The position numbers and the translations under genes were made by a program. From the NCBI RefSeq assembly GCF_009873495.1, contig NZ_CP046703.1:5980501-6044500 (forward strand): a stretch of DNA of 64,000 nucleotides. Reading direction: 5' to 3'. This document shows positions 1 through 7,888 of the stretch, one piece after another (position 1 is the first letter of the stretch; each line of letters begins with the position of its first letter). The notes under the pieces are model-generated. The model was not told the DNA's origin and searched no databases. It saw only the letters and a program-made list of their open reading frames with translations. Source of the DNA: Nostoc sp. ATCC 53789 (lineage in GTDB: Bacteria > Cyanobacteriota > Cyanobacteriia > Cyanobacteriales > Nostocaceae).

Positions 1-1352
1 ATCGCAATTTTGCTCCAATCCGTGAGGAAATCACCACCGACAAATTGCCAGTCATCGGTGAATTACCCCTTGATTTATCGGGGATGTTTGTACGGAATGG
101 CCCTAACCCTCAATGGACACCCATCGGTCAATATCACTGGTTTGATGGTGATGGGATGCTACATGGTGTGCAAATTAGCAACGGCGTAGCTACTTATCGT
201 AACCGCTACGTTCAGACAGCCGGATGGAAAAAAGAACGAGAAGCGGGTAAGGCTCTGTGGAGTGGGTTTTTAGAACCACCGCGAATGGATAATCCCCACG
301 GCCCCCGCAAAAACACCGCCAATACTGCCTTAGTATGGCACGCGGGTCAGATGTTGGCACTGAACGAAAGTGGTAAACCACACGCCATCAAGCTTCCTGA
401 ATTGGAAACCATTGGCGAGTATCGCTACAATGGGAAGCTAATCTCTGCCTTCACAGCTCATCCCAAGGTAGACCCGGTGACGGGCGAGATGATATTCTTT
501 GGCTACTCTGTATTTACGCCGCCATACCTGCAATATAGTGTTGTCTCAGCACAAGGCGAAATTTTGCGGACAGTGCCAATTGACCTGTCCATAGGAGTGA
601 TGATGCACGATTTCGCCATCACTGAAAACTACACTATTTTTATGGATTTGCCGTTGACTTTTAGCGCCGAGCGATCGCAACGAGGAGAACCTGTGATGAT
701 GTTCGAGCGCGATCGCCCCAGTCGTTTTGGCATTCTACCACGTCATAGTGACAACAGTAATATCCGATGGTTTGAGAGCCCCTCTTGCTACGTCTTCCAT
801 ACCCTCAATGCTTACGAAGATGGAGATGAAGTAGTGCTTATCGCCTGTCGTATGAGTTCTACTACTGTGTTGATTTCTGATGATTCGCAACCCGATCCAG
901 AAGGAAATATCCCGCGTTTGTATCGCTGGCGATTTAACCTCAGCACGGGGACAGTGCGTGAAGAAATGTTGGACGATGTAACTTCAGAATTTCCCCGCAT
1001 CAACGAAAATCTATTGGGGCGGCAAACCCGATATGGCTACACTAACAAAATTGCAAATAGTCCCGTACCATTATTTGAAGGTATAATTAAGTACGATTTC
1101 AGCAGTGGAAATTCACAAACCCACAAATTCGGACAGGGACGCTATGGTAGTGAAGCTGTATTTGCGCCGCGTCCTGGTGCAATTGCTGAGGATGATGGCT
1201 GGCTTGTGACTTTTGTTCATGATGAGAATTCAAACACTTCAGAATTAGTGGTGGTGAATGCCCAAGATGTGACGGCTGAACCTGTAGCGCGGGTGATAAT
1301 TCCTCAACGAGTGCCTTATGGATTTCATGGTGCTTGGGTTGCAGGGGAATAG
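1..1352 (+). CDS. Carotenoid oxygenase, 5' end missing
   Basis: Member of the carotenoid cleavage oxygenase (RPE65/CCD/apocarotenoid oxygenase) family, Fe(II)-dependent enzymes that split carotenoid double bonds with O2. The reading frame is open from base 3 of the window, so the true start lies to the left; a TTG at 45 is in frame but sits inside the conserved N-terminal block (RNGPNPQ follows shortly after). Four histidines typical of the iron site are visible in the contexts FTAHPK, MMHDFAI, VFHTLNA and YGFHGAW, the last very near the C-terminus as in the family. The stop is followed at once by a G-rich repeat. The exact substrate cannot be told from sequence. Confidence 0.9.
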   Translation, partial: RNFAPIREEITTDKLPVIGELPLDLSGMFVRNGPNPQWTPIGQYHWFDGDGMLHGVQISNGVATYRNRYVQTAGWKKEREAGKALWSGFLEPPRMDNPHGPRKNTANTALVWHAGQMLALNESGKPHAIKLPELETIGEYRYNGKLISAFTAHPKVDPVTGEMIFFGYSVFTPPYLQYSVVSAQGEILRTVPIDLSIGVMMHDFAITENYTIFMDLPLTFSAERSQRGEPVMMFERDRPSRFGILPRHSDNSNIRWFESPSCYVFHTLNAYEDGDEVVLIACRMSSTTVLISDDSQPDPEGNIPRLYRWRFNLSTGTVREEMLDDVTSEFPRINENLLGRQTRYGYTNKIANSPVPLFEGIIKYDFSSGNSQTHKFGQGRYGSEAVFAPRPGAIAEDDGWLVTFVHDENSNTSELVVVNAQDVTAEPVARVIIPQRVPYGFHGAWVAGE

Positions 1353-1354
1353 CC

Positions 1355-1477
1355 GTGTGGGATGTGTGGGAGGTGTGGGAAGTGTGGGAGGATGGGGAAG
1401 AAATCTGCCCCCCCACACTCCCCTCTCTCCCCACACTCCCCCCTCTCCCCAAACTCCCCACACTCCTCTTCTCCCTT
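1355..1477. repeat. G-run/C-run low-complexity inverted repeat (family A)
   Basis: Tandem GTGTGGGAG-type units on the left are followed by CCCACACTCCCC-type units on the right, so the two halves can pair as a long imperfect hairpin. It fills the space between two convergent genes. The core GGATGGGGAAGAAATCTG at 1390-1407 recurs exactly at 48869-48886 (opposite strand) and with one change at 54168-54185 (opposite strand). ORFs drawn across it are artefacts of the repeat. Confidence 0.85.
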
Positions 1478-1522
1478 TGCCTACACTATGCATGAGAGAT
1501 CCGGGATTAGTGGAACTCACAT

Positions 1523-2230
1523 TTACGTTTTTTCCCTATAACCTCCAGCGTAGTCAATTACGCAGATTGTTCTATATGATTTGTGAGTTCCATAAGCAAC
1601 GCCAGACACTTTAAAAGCGCCGTTAAATATATTTTTTCTATGACCGCGATCGCGCACGCCATCATCAATAATTAATTGCATGACAATATCTTGGGCGGTA
1701 TTTGGGCCATAACTAATATTTTCACCAGCCGTTGTTTGCCATGCACCATAGCGGTTGATGCGATTAAAGGGATTGCTACCATCGCTACCATCATGACCTG
1801 TAGCACCTTTTGGCCCTTGGTCTTTAACATGGTCTTTTGCTCCTAAAGACATACCTTTAGAGGCACTCAACGCTCCTACAGGACGTGCAGATTTCAAAAA
1901 TGCGATCGCTTCATCGACTGCTTTAACTCCTTCTTGAGTTCGCAAATAGGTATTATTAGAAATTTTGACTCGGTTCCCTTCAAAGCGCTTCCTATAGTTT
2001 TCCAGAATCGGGAGATATGATTTGGGATTTGTTCGTACCTTATTTGTTTCAATAATTACCTGTTGTTCCAACGGTGAAAGATAACTCGCCGTTGCTAATA
2101 AAGTTGGGCTGGTTGGTTGAACTACTGCTGGATTAGAGTTTGCCACAGATGGGCTAGATTGAAACAGTTGATTTGAGCAACCCAATATCAGGGTAACTGG
2201 CAAAAGTACCCAAAGTTTAATGCGATGCAT
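1523..2230 (-). CDS. CAP/SCP-domain lipoprotein
   Basis: Predicted exported lipoprotein of 235 aa with a CAP (SCP/PR-1-like, CAP superfamily) domain. The N-terminus has a charged start, a hydrophobic stretch and a lipobox ending LILGC, so lipidation at Cys18 is likely. The CAP signature is seen as GHDGSDGSNPFNRIN, TAGENISYG and a DDGVRDRGHRKNIF block, which carry the conserved His and Glu residues of the CAP pocket. Residues of about 25-55 form a Ser/Thr/Pro-rich linker. Family members range from peptidase-like to lipid-binding proteins, so the activity is unknown. It is convergent with the carotenoid oxygenase. Confidence 0.85.
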   Translation of the reverse strand: MHRIKLWVLLPVTLILGCSNQLFQSSPSVANSNPAVVQPTSPTLLATASYLSPLEQQVIIETNKVRTNPKSYLPILENYRKRFEGNRVKISNNTYLRTQEGVKAVDEAIAFLKSARPVGALSASKGMSLGAKDHVKDQGPKGATGHDGSDGSNPFNRINRYGAWQTTAGENISYGPNTAQDIVMQLIIDDGVRDRGHRKNIFNGAFKVSGVAYGTHKSYRTICVIDYAGGYREKT

Positions 2231-2783
2231 TCATTACCTCACAATTTTTTTATGGCTTAATTTAGTGAATTAGGAGAAATAATAATTTTCAACACACAGA
2301 GAAGTTTGTAGACGCTTCTTTATTCGGAATTTTAGAAACGGCTTGTTGTCAGACATCAGAATTTCTATCAGTTGCCTAATAAGAACGAAAATGAGTTTAT
2401 TAAGAGTTATAGATAACCCTGCGATCGTCTTTGTTCCTTGAGTGTTAAAAAAGGATTACTTAATACCTGTTGTAACCTAGTTAACACTCAAACGTAAACT
2501 ACAAAAAAATATTTTTACTTTATTACGGCTGCTTTGAAGTAAATTAATTCAGAATATTGGCTAGTAGAAAATATAATGCAAATAAAAAATTTGCATATTT
2601 GCGTTTAACAGTAAAACGCAGAGTTGATATTGTGTCCGCTCAAATAAGTGTTATTGCGATCGCTTTTTCTCAGTGTAGGGAAACAAGCCCAAAACAACCT
2701 TGCGATGGCGCAAGCGCCCACCGTAGGCGATCGCTAATTTTAGTCGCAATTAACTAGTGACGTGTGATTTACCAGATATAGTA
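2231..2783. other. Intergenic region without a supported gene
   Basis: AT-rich space of about 550 bp upstream of the CAP lipoprotein and downstream of the minus-strand acyltransferase gene. It contains a HIP1 site and, near 2700-2740, a GC-richer dispersed repeat piece (GCGATGGCGCAAGCGCCC). A 66-codon frame at 2557-2757 runs through that repeat and has no family features. No clear terminator or promoter was recognised. Confidence 0.5.
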
Positions 2784-3911
2784 TTACACTTTGAGAAACC
2801 AACGTTGCCGATACATCAGAACACCAACACCCCACCACAACAACACGGTGACTAAGGCAAACAACAGGGAACCATTCAGAAGTCCCGCCCAAGATGCGAA
2901 AAAATTCTGGTAAATCCAATTGTAGGTACTGGGAGCATCTTTACCTGTACCGATAGTAGTTTTCACTAAGATTTTAATCAACAAAACAGATGGAACGAAA
3001 AGTGCGATCGCATTTAAGCCCATAATTTCAAAAGGTTTACTCCAGCGACGATTCAGCCGGACTTCGATGAGTTCATAACAAGCTGCTAGCAAAATTAACG
3101 CCCAACCGCTAGTAAAGACTACATAAGAACTTGTCCACAGCTTTTTATTAATGGGAAATGTCCAGCCCCACGTCCAACCGATAATTAAATAACCAACTCC
3201 AAATAATCCTAACCCGATGCTTGTGCGTGATTGTACAGGTTGGCTGCGTATCCATTGACCGGTGAAGTAGCCAGCGAGGACGCTTACTATCGCGGGAATA
3301 GTACTGAACAGTCCCTCTGGATCTCCCATAAATTTGAAACCATCTCCTTTATATAGATGTGCTTTGGGAATAATCATCCGGTCAATATAAGCGCCCAAAT
3401 TACCTTCTCGTGTTAGAACTCCCGCGCCATAATCTGGCACTGGTAGATACATCATCGTTAGCCAGTAGCCAATGAGTATCACTGCTGCGAGTATCCATTG
3501 ACCTTTGCGCGGAAGGTTGAGAACTATCAAGGAAGCCAGGAGATAGGTAATGCTGATGCGCTGCAATACTCCCATGATGCGGATGCTACTCAAATCAAAA
3601 GTCCAAACACCTTGATTCCAAAAGCCATTTAGTAGCAATCCCAAGGCAAACAGAATAGCGGCGCGGCGGAAGATGCGCCAGTAAATAGCTGAGGTTGGTT
3701 TGTTATCTTCGGTGTACTTTGACAGCGAGAAAGTCATCGCTACACCAACAATAAAGAGAAAGAAAGGGAATACCAAATCAGTTGGCGTGCAACCGTGCCA
3801 ATCGGCGTGTGCTAAGGGAGGATATACATCATCTGCGACTCCCGCCATATTGACGAGAATCATAGCAGCGATCGTAATGCCGCGAAAAACATCCAGTGAA
3901 GTCAGGCGCAT
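2784..3911 (-). CDS. Heparan-alpha-glucosaminide acetyltransferase-like membrane protein (DUF5009/NagX type)
   Basis: Integral membrane protein of 375 aa similar to the HGSNAT/NagX (COG4299) group of transmembrane acyltransferases. The N-terminus RLTSLDVFRGITIAAM and the following DLVFPFFLFIVGVAM segment are diagnostic. About ten hydrophobic segments follow, with WTFPINKKLWTSSYVVF typical of the distal half. In humans the family acetylates terminal glucosamine using cytosolic acetyl-CoA; the bacterial role is a sugar or cell-wall amino-sugar acylation that has not been pinned down. It is transcribed alone and is divergent from the peroxiredoxin gene, sharing a promoter region of about 120 bp. 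Confidence 0.85.
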   Translation of the reverse strand: MRLTSLDVFRGITIAAMILVNMAGVADDVYPPLAHADWHGCTPTDLVFPFFLFIVGVAMTFSLSKYTEDNKPTSAIYWRIFRRAAILFALGLLLNGFWNQGVWTFDLSSIRIMGVLQRISITYLLASLIVLNLPRKGQWILAAVILIGYWLTMMYLPVPDYGAGVLTREGNLGAYIDRMIIPKAHLYKGDGFKFMGDPEGLFSTIPAIVSVLAGYFTGQWIRSQPVQSRTSIGLGLFGVGYLIIGWTWGWTFPINKKLWTSSYVVFTSGWALILLAACYELIEVRLNRRWSKPFEIMGLNAIALFVPSVLLIKILVKTTIGTGKDAPSTYNWIYQNFFASWAGLLNGSLLFALVTVLLWWGVGVLMYRQRWFLKV

Positions 3912-4029
3912 AAAGGGAATTTTTTCTTTGATGAGTATCTAAGCTACCCTGCCTGATGCAGCTAATCAAGCAAAATTTATATACTCGGATACAAGGTAAA
4001 ATTTTGTTAAGTAATTACTACCACTTGTT

Positions 4030-4488
4030 ATGCCAGTCAAAGTTGGAGATACTGCTCCTAATTTCACTCTACCTGCTCAAAACGGTTCAACAGTGAGCCT
4101 CCAAGATTTTCGTGGCACAAAAGCTGTTGTCCTATATTTTTATCCCAAGGATGACACACCCGGATGTACGGCTGAATCGTGCGCTTTCCGCGATCAATAT
4201 GAAGTGTTTAAAAGTGTTGGTGCTGAAGTTGTCGGTGTGAGTGCTGACTCTAGCGAATCTCACCAAAAATTTGCTGCAAAATATAATCTACCTTTTACCC
4301 TCTTAACTGACAAAGGCGACCAAGTACGGAAGCTATATGGCGCAACAGCAGCCTTTGGCTTATTCCCTGGTCGCGTTACTTACGTCATTGACCAACAAGG
4401 AGTTGTGCAATACGTGTTTGATTCAATGTTGAACTTTAAAGGTCATGTTGAGGAAGCATTGAAAACTTTGCAACAGATTGCGAAATAG
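4030..4488 (+). CDS. prxQ: Peroxiredoxin Q / bacterioferritin comigratory protein
   Basis: Thiol peroxidase of the BCP/PrxQ family (152 aa, normal length), which reduces hydrogen peroxide and alkyl hydroperoxides with electrons from thioredoxin. The motif DDTPGCTAESC gives peroxidatic Cys46 and a resolving Cys51 in the five-residue-spaced PrxQ arrangement. FYPKDDTPGCT and GLFPGRVTYVID are family blocks. There is no signal peptide, so it should act in the cytoplasm. Cyanobacteria usually carry several PrxQ paralogues, and which one this is cannot be decided here. Its stop codon is followed by a G-rich repeat shared with the convergent lrtA gene. Confidence 0.93.
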   Translation: MPVKVGDTAPNFTLPAQNGSTVSLQDFRGTKAVVLYFYPKDDTPGCTAESCAFRDQYEVFKSVGAEVVGVSADSSESHQKFAAKYNLPFTLLTDKGDQVRKLYGATAAFGLFPGRVTYVIDQQGVVQYVFDSMLNFKGHVEEALKTLQQIAK

Positions 4489-4489
4489 G

Positions 4490-4636
4490 GAAATGGTAAA
4501 TGGGAATTGGGAAAAGGACTTGGGGACAAGGAGAATTGGGGACAAGGGGAAAGATTTGTTTCAAGTTCTCACCTCTTGTCCTCTTGTCCCCTTGTCCCCT
4601 TGTCCCCCTGCTCCATTCCCCATTCCCAATTCCCTA
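4490..4636. repeat. GGGACAAGG/CCTTGTCCC inverted low-complexity repeat
   Basis: The left half has GGGAAATGG, GGGAATTGGG and GGGGACAAGG units; the right half has CTTGTCCCC repeated several times, then CATTCCCCATTCCCAATTCCC. The halves are complementary in type and could form a long imperfect stem. It lies between the convergent prxQ and lrtA genes, where it could act as a bidirectional transcription end, and reaches into the last codons of lrtA. The GGGACAAG unit recurs at 54103-54145. Confidence 0.8.
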
Positions 4637-5278
4637 TTTAGAATGCAACTTTTCCGGCATGACAATATTATTGTGGCTCGACTTGCCATTCTTGCCGTTA
4701 GTATGACCGTTACCATTGCGGGGATGAATCACACCATAACCGCCGTGGTTGCGTTCGTAAATTACATTAATCTCTCCAGTTTCAGAATTGCGGAACATAT
4801 AAAAGTCGTGTCCCACTAGTTGCAGTTGTTCCAGGGCTTCTGCAAGGGTCATCGGTGGCATGGAAAAGTATTTGGTGCGGACGACTTCGTTAGGCAATTC
4901 GGGAGTGCGATCGCCAATTAAATCTGGGACTACCGACTCTGCAACAACTACTTCTGTTGGTTGGGGCTGAGTTTTCTGATCTTGACGGCGTTCTTTATAT
5001 TTCCGCAATTGACGGGCAATTTTATCTGCAACTAAGTCAATGCTGGCATATAGATTTTCACTACTTTCCTCGGCACGGATAACGCTACCATTAGCGTAAA
5101 TAGTTACTTCAGCTGCTTGTCTAGTATTAATTCGAGGATTACGGGCTACGCTAAGATGCACATCCACTTCATTTGTGATGCTCTGAAAGTGACTAGCTGC
5201 TTTTTCAATCTTTTGATGTACATATTCCCGAATCGCATCGGTGATTTCAATATTTTTGCTGTGGATGACAAGCTTCAT
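4634..5278 (-). CDS. lrtA: Ribosome hibernation promoting factor, long form (LrtA)
   Basis: Long-form HPF (214 aa). The N-terminal domain (about residues 1-100, MKLVIHSKNIEITDAIREYV) binds the 30S decoding centre of idle ribosomes, and the C-terminal domain (about 130-190, RTKYFSMPPMTLAEALEQLQ followed by FYMFRNSETGEINVIYER) drives 70S dimerisation into 100S particles. The cyanobacterial gene is known as lrtA, a light-repressed transcript with a long regulatory leader in Synechococcus PCC 7002. Here the next upstream gene begins about 600 bp away, leaving room for such a leader. The last ~25 residues are Gly/Asn/His-rich and variable. Confidence 0.95.
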   Translation of the reverse strand: MKLVIHSKNIEITDAIREYVHQKIEKAASHFQSITNEVDVHLSVARNPRINTRQAAEVTIYANGSVIRAEESSENLYASIDLVADKIARQLRKYKERRQDQKTQPQPTEVVVAESVVPDLIGDRTPELPNEVVRTKYFSMPPMTLAEALEQLQLVGHDFYMFRNSETGEINVIYERNHGGYGVIHPRNGNGHTNGKNGKSSHNNIVMPEKLHSK

Positions 5279-5884
5279 GTAAACTCTCCCACTGAATATT
5301 TGATGTGTGAATTTGCTTTGTATGAAAAGAAATTGCGGTAAGGTCTATTACTCCCGCCAAAACAAATTGTGAACTGTTTCTATCTACTGCTAGTAAGCTA
5401 TTTTTAAGCTTACTGCATCTAAGTTTTTGCTCATTATACCCTTAATTTTCCTCCTCATCTCTGCGCTGATATCCAATTGGATTTCTACATAGAACTATTT
5501 GGTGAGGAAATTTGAGCGATCGCTCTCGTAACTGTCTTCTCTATTAAAACAACGCTTACAGAACTGTTGATAGTTGCTCCTTCTGTGTCCGGTTGAGGTT
5601 TACTCTCTGTTGATCGACAACACGAGTATTTATAGAAGTTGATCTTGCTTTAATATGCAAACAAGATTATTAGAGTCATCAGCCAGTGCATCGTTCTTAA
5701 TTGTCTTGGCATGATGCTTATTGCAGAGAATTCCTCCTAAAACCTATTGAGGTTGTATATTCAAACTAGCACTTTGTATTTTCTAATGCATGTTCCCTTG
5801 ACTTTCCTTTAAGATCCTTTGCAAATCTTGACACTTTTGGACTGCAATCCTGTAAATCGCAATATATTTTATTCCTAATACCAG
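5279..5884. other. Divergent lrtA-lipB intergenic region, probable lrtA leader
   Basis: A gap of about 600 bp between divergent genes. No ORF is supported. The part next to lrtA (about 5279-5600) is a candidate long 5' untranslated leader by analogy with lrtA transcripts of other cyanobacteria; I could not identify a conserved fold in it. Several HIP1-type sites are present. The lipB promoter must lie in the AT-rich right half. Confidence 0.5.
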
Positions 5885-5896
5885 TTGATTTTTGGC

Positions 5897-6589
5897 ATGA
5901 TCCGTAGTAAAGAACCACACAACAATCATTGTTTGCTGTATAACCAAGGATTAATGCCTTACTTAGATGCTCATAGATGGCAGCGATCGCTCCTCAATCA
6001 ACGCATCCATGACCCTAGTCTAGATGACGTGTTAATTTTGCTAGAACATCCACCTGTCTACACCTTGGGGCAAGGAAGCAACTCAGACTTTATCAAATTT
6101 GATATTGATCAAGGTGAATATGATGTGCATCGAGTTGAACGAGGCGGCGAAGTTACTTACCATTGTCCTGGTCAACTAGTGGGGTATCCAATTTTAAATC
6201 TGCAACGTTATCGTAAAGACCTGCATTGGTACTTACGCCAACTCGAAGAAGTCATAATTCGCGTATTGAGAGTTTATGGGTTGCAGGGAGAAAGAATTCC
6301 GGCTTTTACTGGTGTTTGGTTACAAGGGCGAAAAGTTGCGGCTATTGGGATTAAAGTCAGCCGTTGGATTACGATGCACGGCTTTGCATTAAATGTTTGT
6401 CCAGAGATGAAAGGCTTTGAGCGCATTGTACCCTGCGGTATTTCTGATAAACCTGTAGGCAGTTTAGCGGAGTGGATTCCAGGTATTACTTGCCAAGAAG
6501 TCCGTTTTTATGTATCACAGTGCTTTGCTGAAGTATTTGGAGTGGAATTAGTCGAATCACAGCCTCAAGACTTTTTCCGGTCTGAGTAA
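5897..6589 (+). CDS. lipB: Lipoyl(octanoyl) transferase LipB
   Basis: LipB transfers octanoate from octanoyl-ACP to the lipoyl domains of 2-oxoacid dehydrogenases and the glycine cleavage H protein. LEHPPVYTLGQGS, VERGGEVTYHCPGQLVGYP and GVWLQGRKVAAIGIKVSRW are conserved blocks, and NVCPEMKGFERIVPCGI contains the catalytic cysteine region, with the partner Lys in VAAIGIK. I prefer the ATG at 5897 to the TTG at 5885 four codons upstream; neither has a clear Shine-Dalgarno sequence. Length of about 230 aa is normal. Confidence 0.95.
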   Translation: MIRSKEPHNNHCLLYNQGLMPYLDAHRWQRSLLNQRIHDPSLDDVLILLEHPPVYTLGQGSNSDFIKFDIDQGEYDVHRVERGGEVTYHCPGQLVGYPILNLQRYRKDLHWYLRQLEEVIIRVLRVYGLQGERIPAFTGVWLQGRKVAAIGIKVSRWITMHGFALNVCPEMKGFERIVPCGISDKPVGSLAEWIPGITCQEVRFYVSQCFAEVFGVELVESQPQDFFRSE

Positions 6590-6766
6590 ATTCAGTCTGT
6601 ATTTATGTAATAAATACTATAGCAGCCCTATGGAAATTATGAGACACTAATGAGAGTAGCCTATCTCTAATAATATCAAAATAACTATTTAACTACGGTT
6701 GTCAAACCTAAAATCTGATTATTTACAAATTTCTATACTAAATTTTTACAGCTGTCAAGCACAACT

Positions 6767-6973
6767 TTGCGCGTGAATTACTCAAATAATTTCCAGGTAT
6801 ATACCCCATCGTTAACGTCTCTGAGAGAACGTGATTTGACAGCTTTGATAGAACTATTTGATAGAGACGATGGTGATGAAATTGAAGCCGACATCAGTGC
6901 TAGTTTGTTTTGGCTGATACCTGAGCCTTGTTGGGAAGACGATCCCTTTGATTTCTTGCGCGAGTATCTTTAA
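6767..6973 (+). CDS. Small acidic protein of unknown function
   Basis: A 68-residue frame starting at TTG 6767 (GTG 6773 is an alternative), about 180 bp after lipB. The sequence is not low-complexity and reads like a real protein: a predicted helix SLRERDLTALIELFD, then an acidic stretch DRDDGDEIEAD and an aromatic tail with EPCWEDDPFDFL. I do not recognise a family. The codon choice resembles neighbouring genes, and it is convergent with the ABC ATPase across a repeat. It may be a lineage-specific small protein; it could also be a chance frame. Confidence 0.5.
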   Translation: MRVNYSNNFQVYTPSLTSLRERDLTALIELFDRDDGDEIEADISASLFWLIPEPCWEDDPFDFLREYL

Positions 6974-6986
6974 TTAGTGCTGAGTT

Positions 6987-7037
6987 GGAAGTAATGAGTG
7001 GGAAGTAATGAGTGAGGAGTTTAAAGGAAGCCTTTAA
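6987..7037. repeat. 14-bp tandem repeat and short hairpin between convergent genes
   Basis: GGAAGTAATGAGTG occurs twice back to back (6987-7000 and 7001-7014), followed by TTAAAGG-AAG-CCTTTAA (7021-7037), a 7-bp stem with a 3-nt loop. The adjoining GTAATTC heptamers (minus strand) extend into the last codons of the ABC ATPase gene. Confidence 0.75.
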
Positions 7038-7802
7038 TTACGAATTACGAATTACTTGAAGGCGACTGAGGAAAATACGCAGGCGATCGCTTTGAGGATT
7101 GGTCAGTACTTCATAAGCTGAACCTTTTTCTGTCACAATGCCTTTGTCTAAAAATATCACTTGATGGGCTACTTCTTTTGCAAATTGCATTTCATGGGTG
7201 ACAACCACCATTGTCATTCCCTCTGCTGCCAATTGTTGCATCACTTGCAAAACTTCGCCGACGAGTTCGGGATCTAGGGCGCTGGTGGGTTCGTCAAATA
7301 GCATGATTTGGGGATTCATACATAAGCTACGAGCGATCGCTACTCGTTGCTTTTGTCCGCCAGAAAGTTGTTCGGGATAAGCAGATGCTTTGTCGTGTAA
7401 GCCAACTTTCTCTAAATACAATCTCGCTAGTTGGGCGCTTTCCTTGGGTGTTTTACCCAGAACTTTACGCGGTGCAAGTGTCATATTTTCCAGGACGCTG
7501 AGATGAGGAAACAGGTTGAACTGTTGAAAAACCATACCTACCTGTGTCCGTAGTTGGCGCAGTTGATTATAGTTGACAGTGGGCCGAGATAAGTTGATCC
7601 CGTTGATTATTAAACGCCCGTTGTCAATGGTTTCTAAGCGATTAAAGCAGCGTAATAAGGTACTTTTACCACAGCCAGAGGAACCGATAACTGCAACAAC
7701 TTCTCCCCGGTTGATTTCGCCTGTGATTCCTTTGAGGACTTTTAGGGAACCAAAGTTTTTTTCGATATTGTCAAAAATAATTGCGGGGATGGTATTGTTC
7801 AT
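7038..7802 (-). CDS. Polar amino acid ABC transporter ATP-binding protein (GlnQ/HisP type)
   Basis: ATPase subunit of a polar amino acid uptake transporter, about 254 aa. Visible motifs are Walker A GSSGCGKST, Q-loop VFQQFNLFPHLSV, signature LSGGQKQR, Walker B IMLFDEPTSALDPE and switch VVTHEM. The start is put at the ATG at 7802; a TTG four codons upstream (7814) is also in frame. It is divergent from the fused binding protein-permease gene 86 bp away, so the two probably form one transporter, of the BgtA/BgtB kind in cyanobacteria. The last codons (VIRNS-stop) are built from GTAATTC heptamers, apparently a repeat that has entered the gene end. Confidence 0.93.
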   Translation of the reverse strand: MNNTIPAIIFDNIEKNFGSLKVLKGITGEINRGEVVAVIGSSGCGKSTLLRCFNRLETIDNGRLIINGINLSRPTVNYNQLRQLRTQVGMVFQQFNLFPHLSVLENMTLAPRKVLGKTPKESAQLARLYLEKVGLHDKASAYPEQLSGGQKQRVAIARSLCMNPQIMLFDEPTSALDPELVGEVLQVMQQLAAEGMTMVVVTHEMQFAKEVAHQVIFLDKGIVTEKGSAYEVLTNPQSDRLRIFLSRLQVIRNS

Positions 7803-7844
7803 TACTTGTGTCAAGCTGCTCTAAAGTTGATTGTAAGGTTTTAA

Positions 7845-7876
7845 GGAACCGCAGAGGCACAGAGGGCGCAGAGGTA
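7845..7876 (+). repeat. GAACCGCAGAGG dispersed repeat (family B)
   Basis: A copy of the repeat GAACCGCAGAGG...CGCAGAGG, located in the leader of the following transporter gene. Two further copies are at 48205-48238 and, inverted, at 57518-57549. Here the element ends 12 bp before the start codon and contributes the purine-rich stretch GAGGTAAGAG upstream of it. Confidence 0.8.
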
Positions 7877-7888
7877 AGAGAAAATAAT

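Noticed and set aside
1099..1614. Several overlapping ORFs of 91-120 codons around the G/C-run repeat
   Set aside because: They are made by the low-complexity repeat and overlap the end of the carotenoid oxygenase gene; the translations are Pro/His/Thr- or Gly/Val-rich.
2557..2757. 66-codon plus-strand ORF
   Set aside because: It passes through a dispersed repeat and HIP1 sites, has no family features and lies in an AT-rich spacer.
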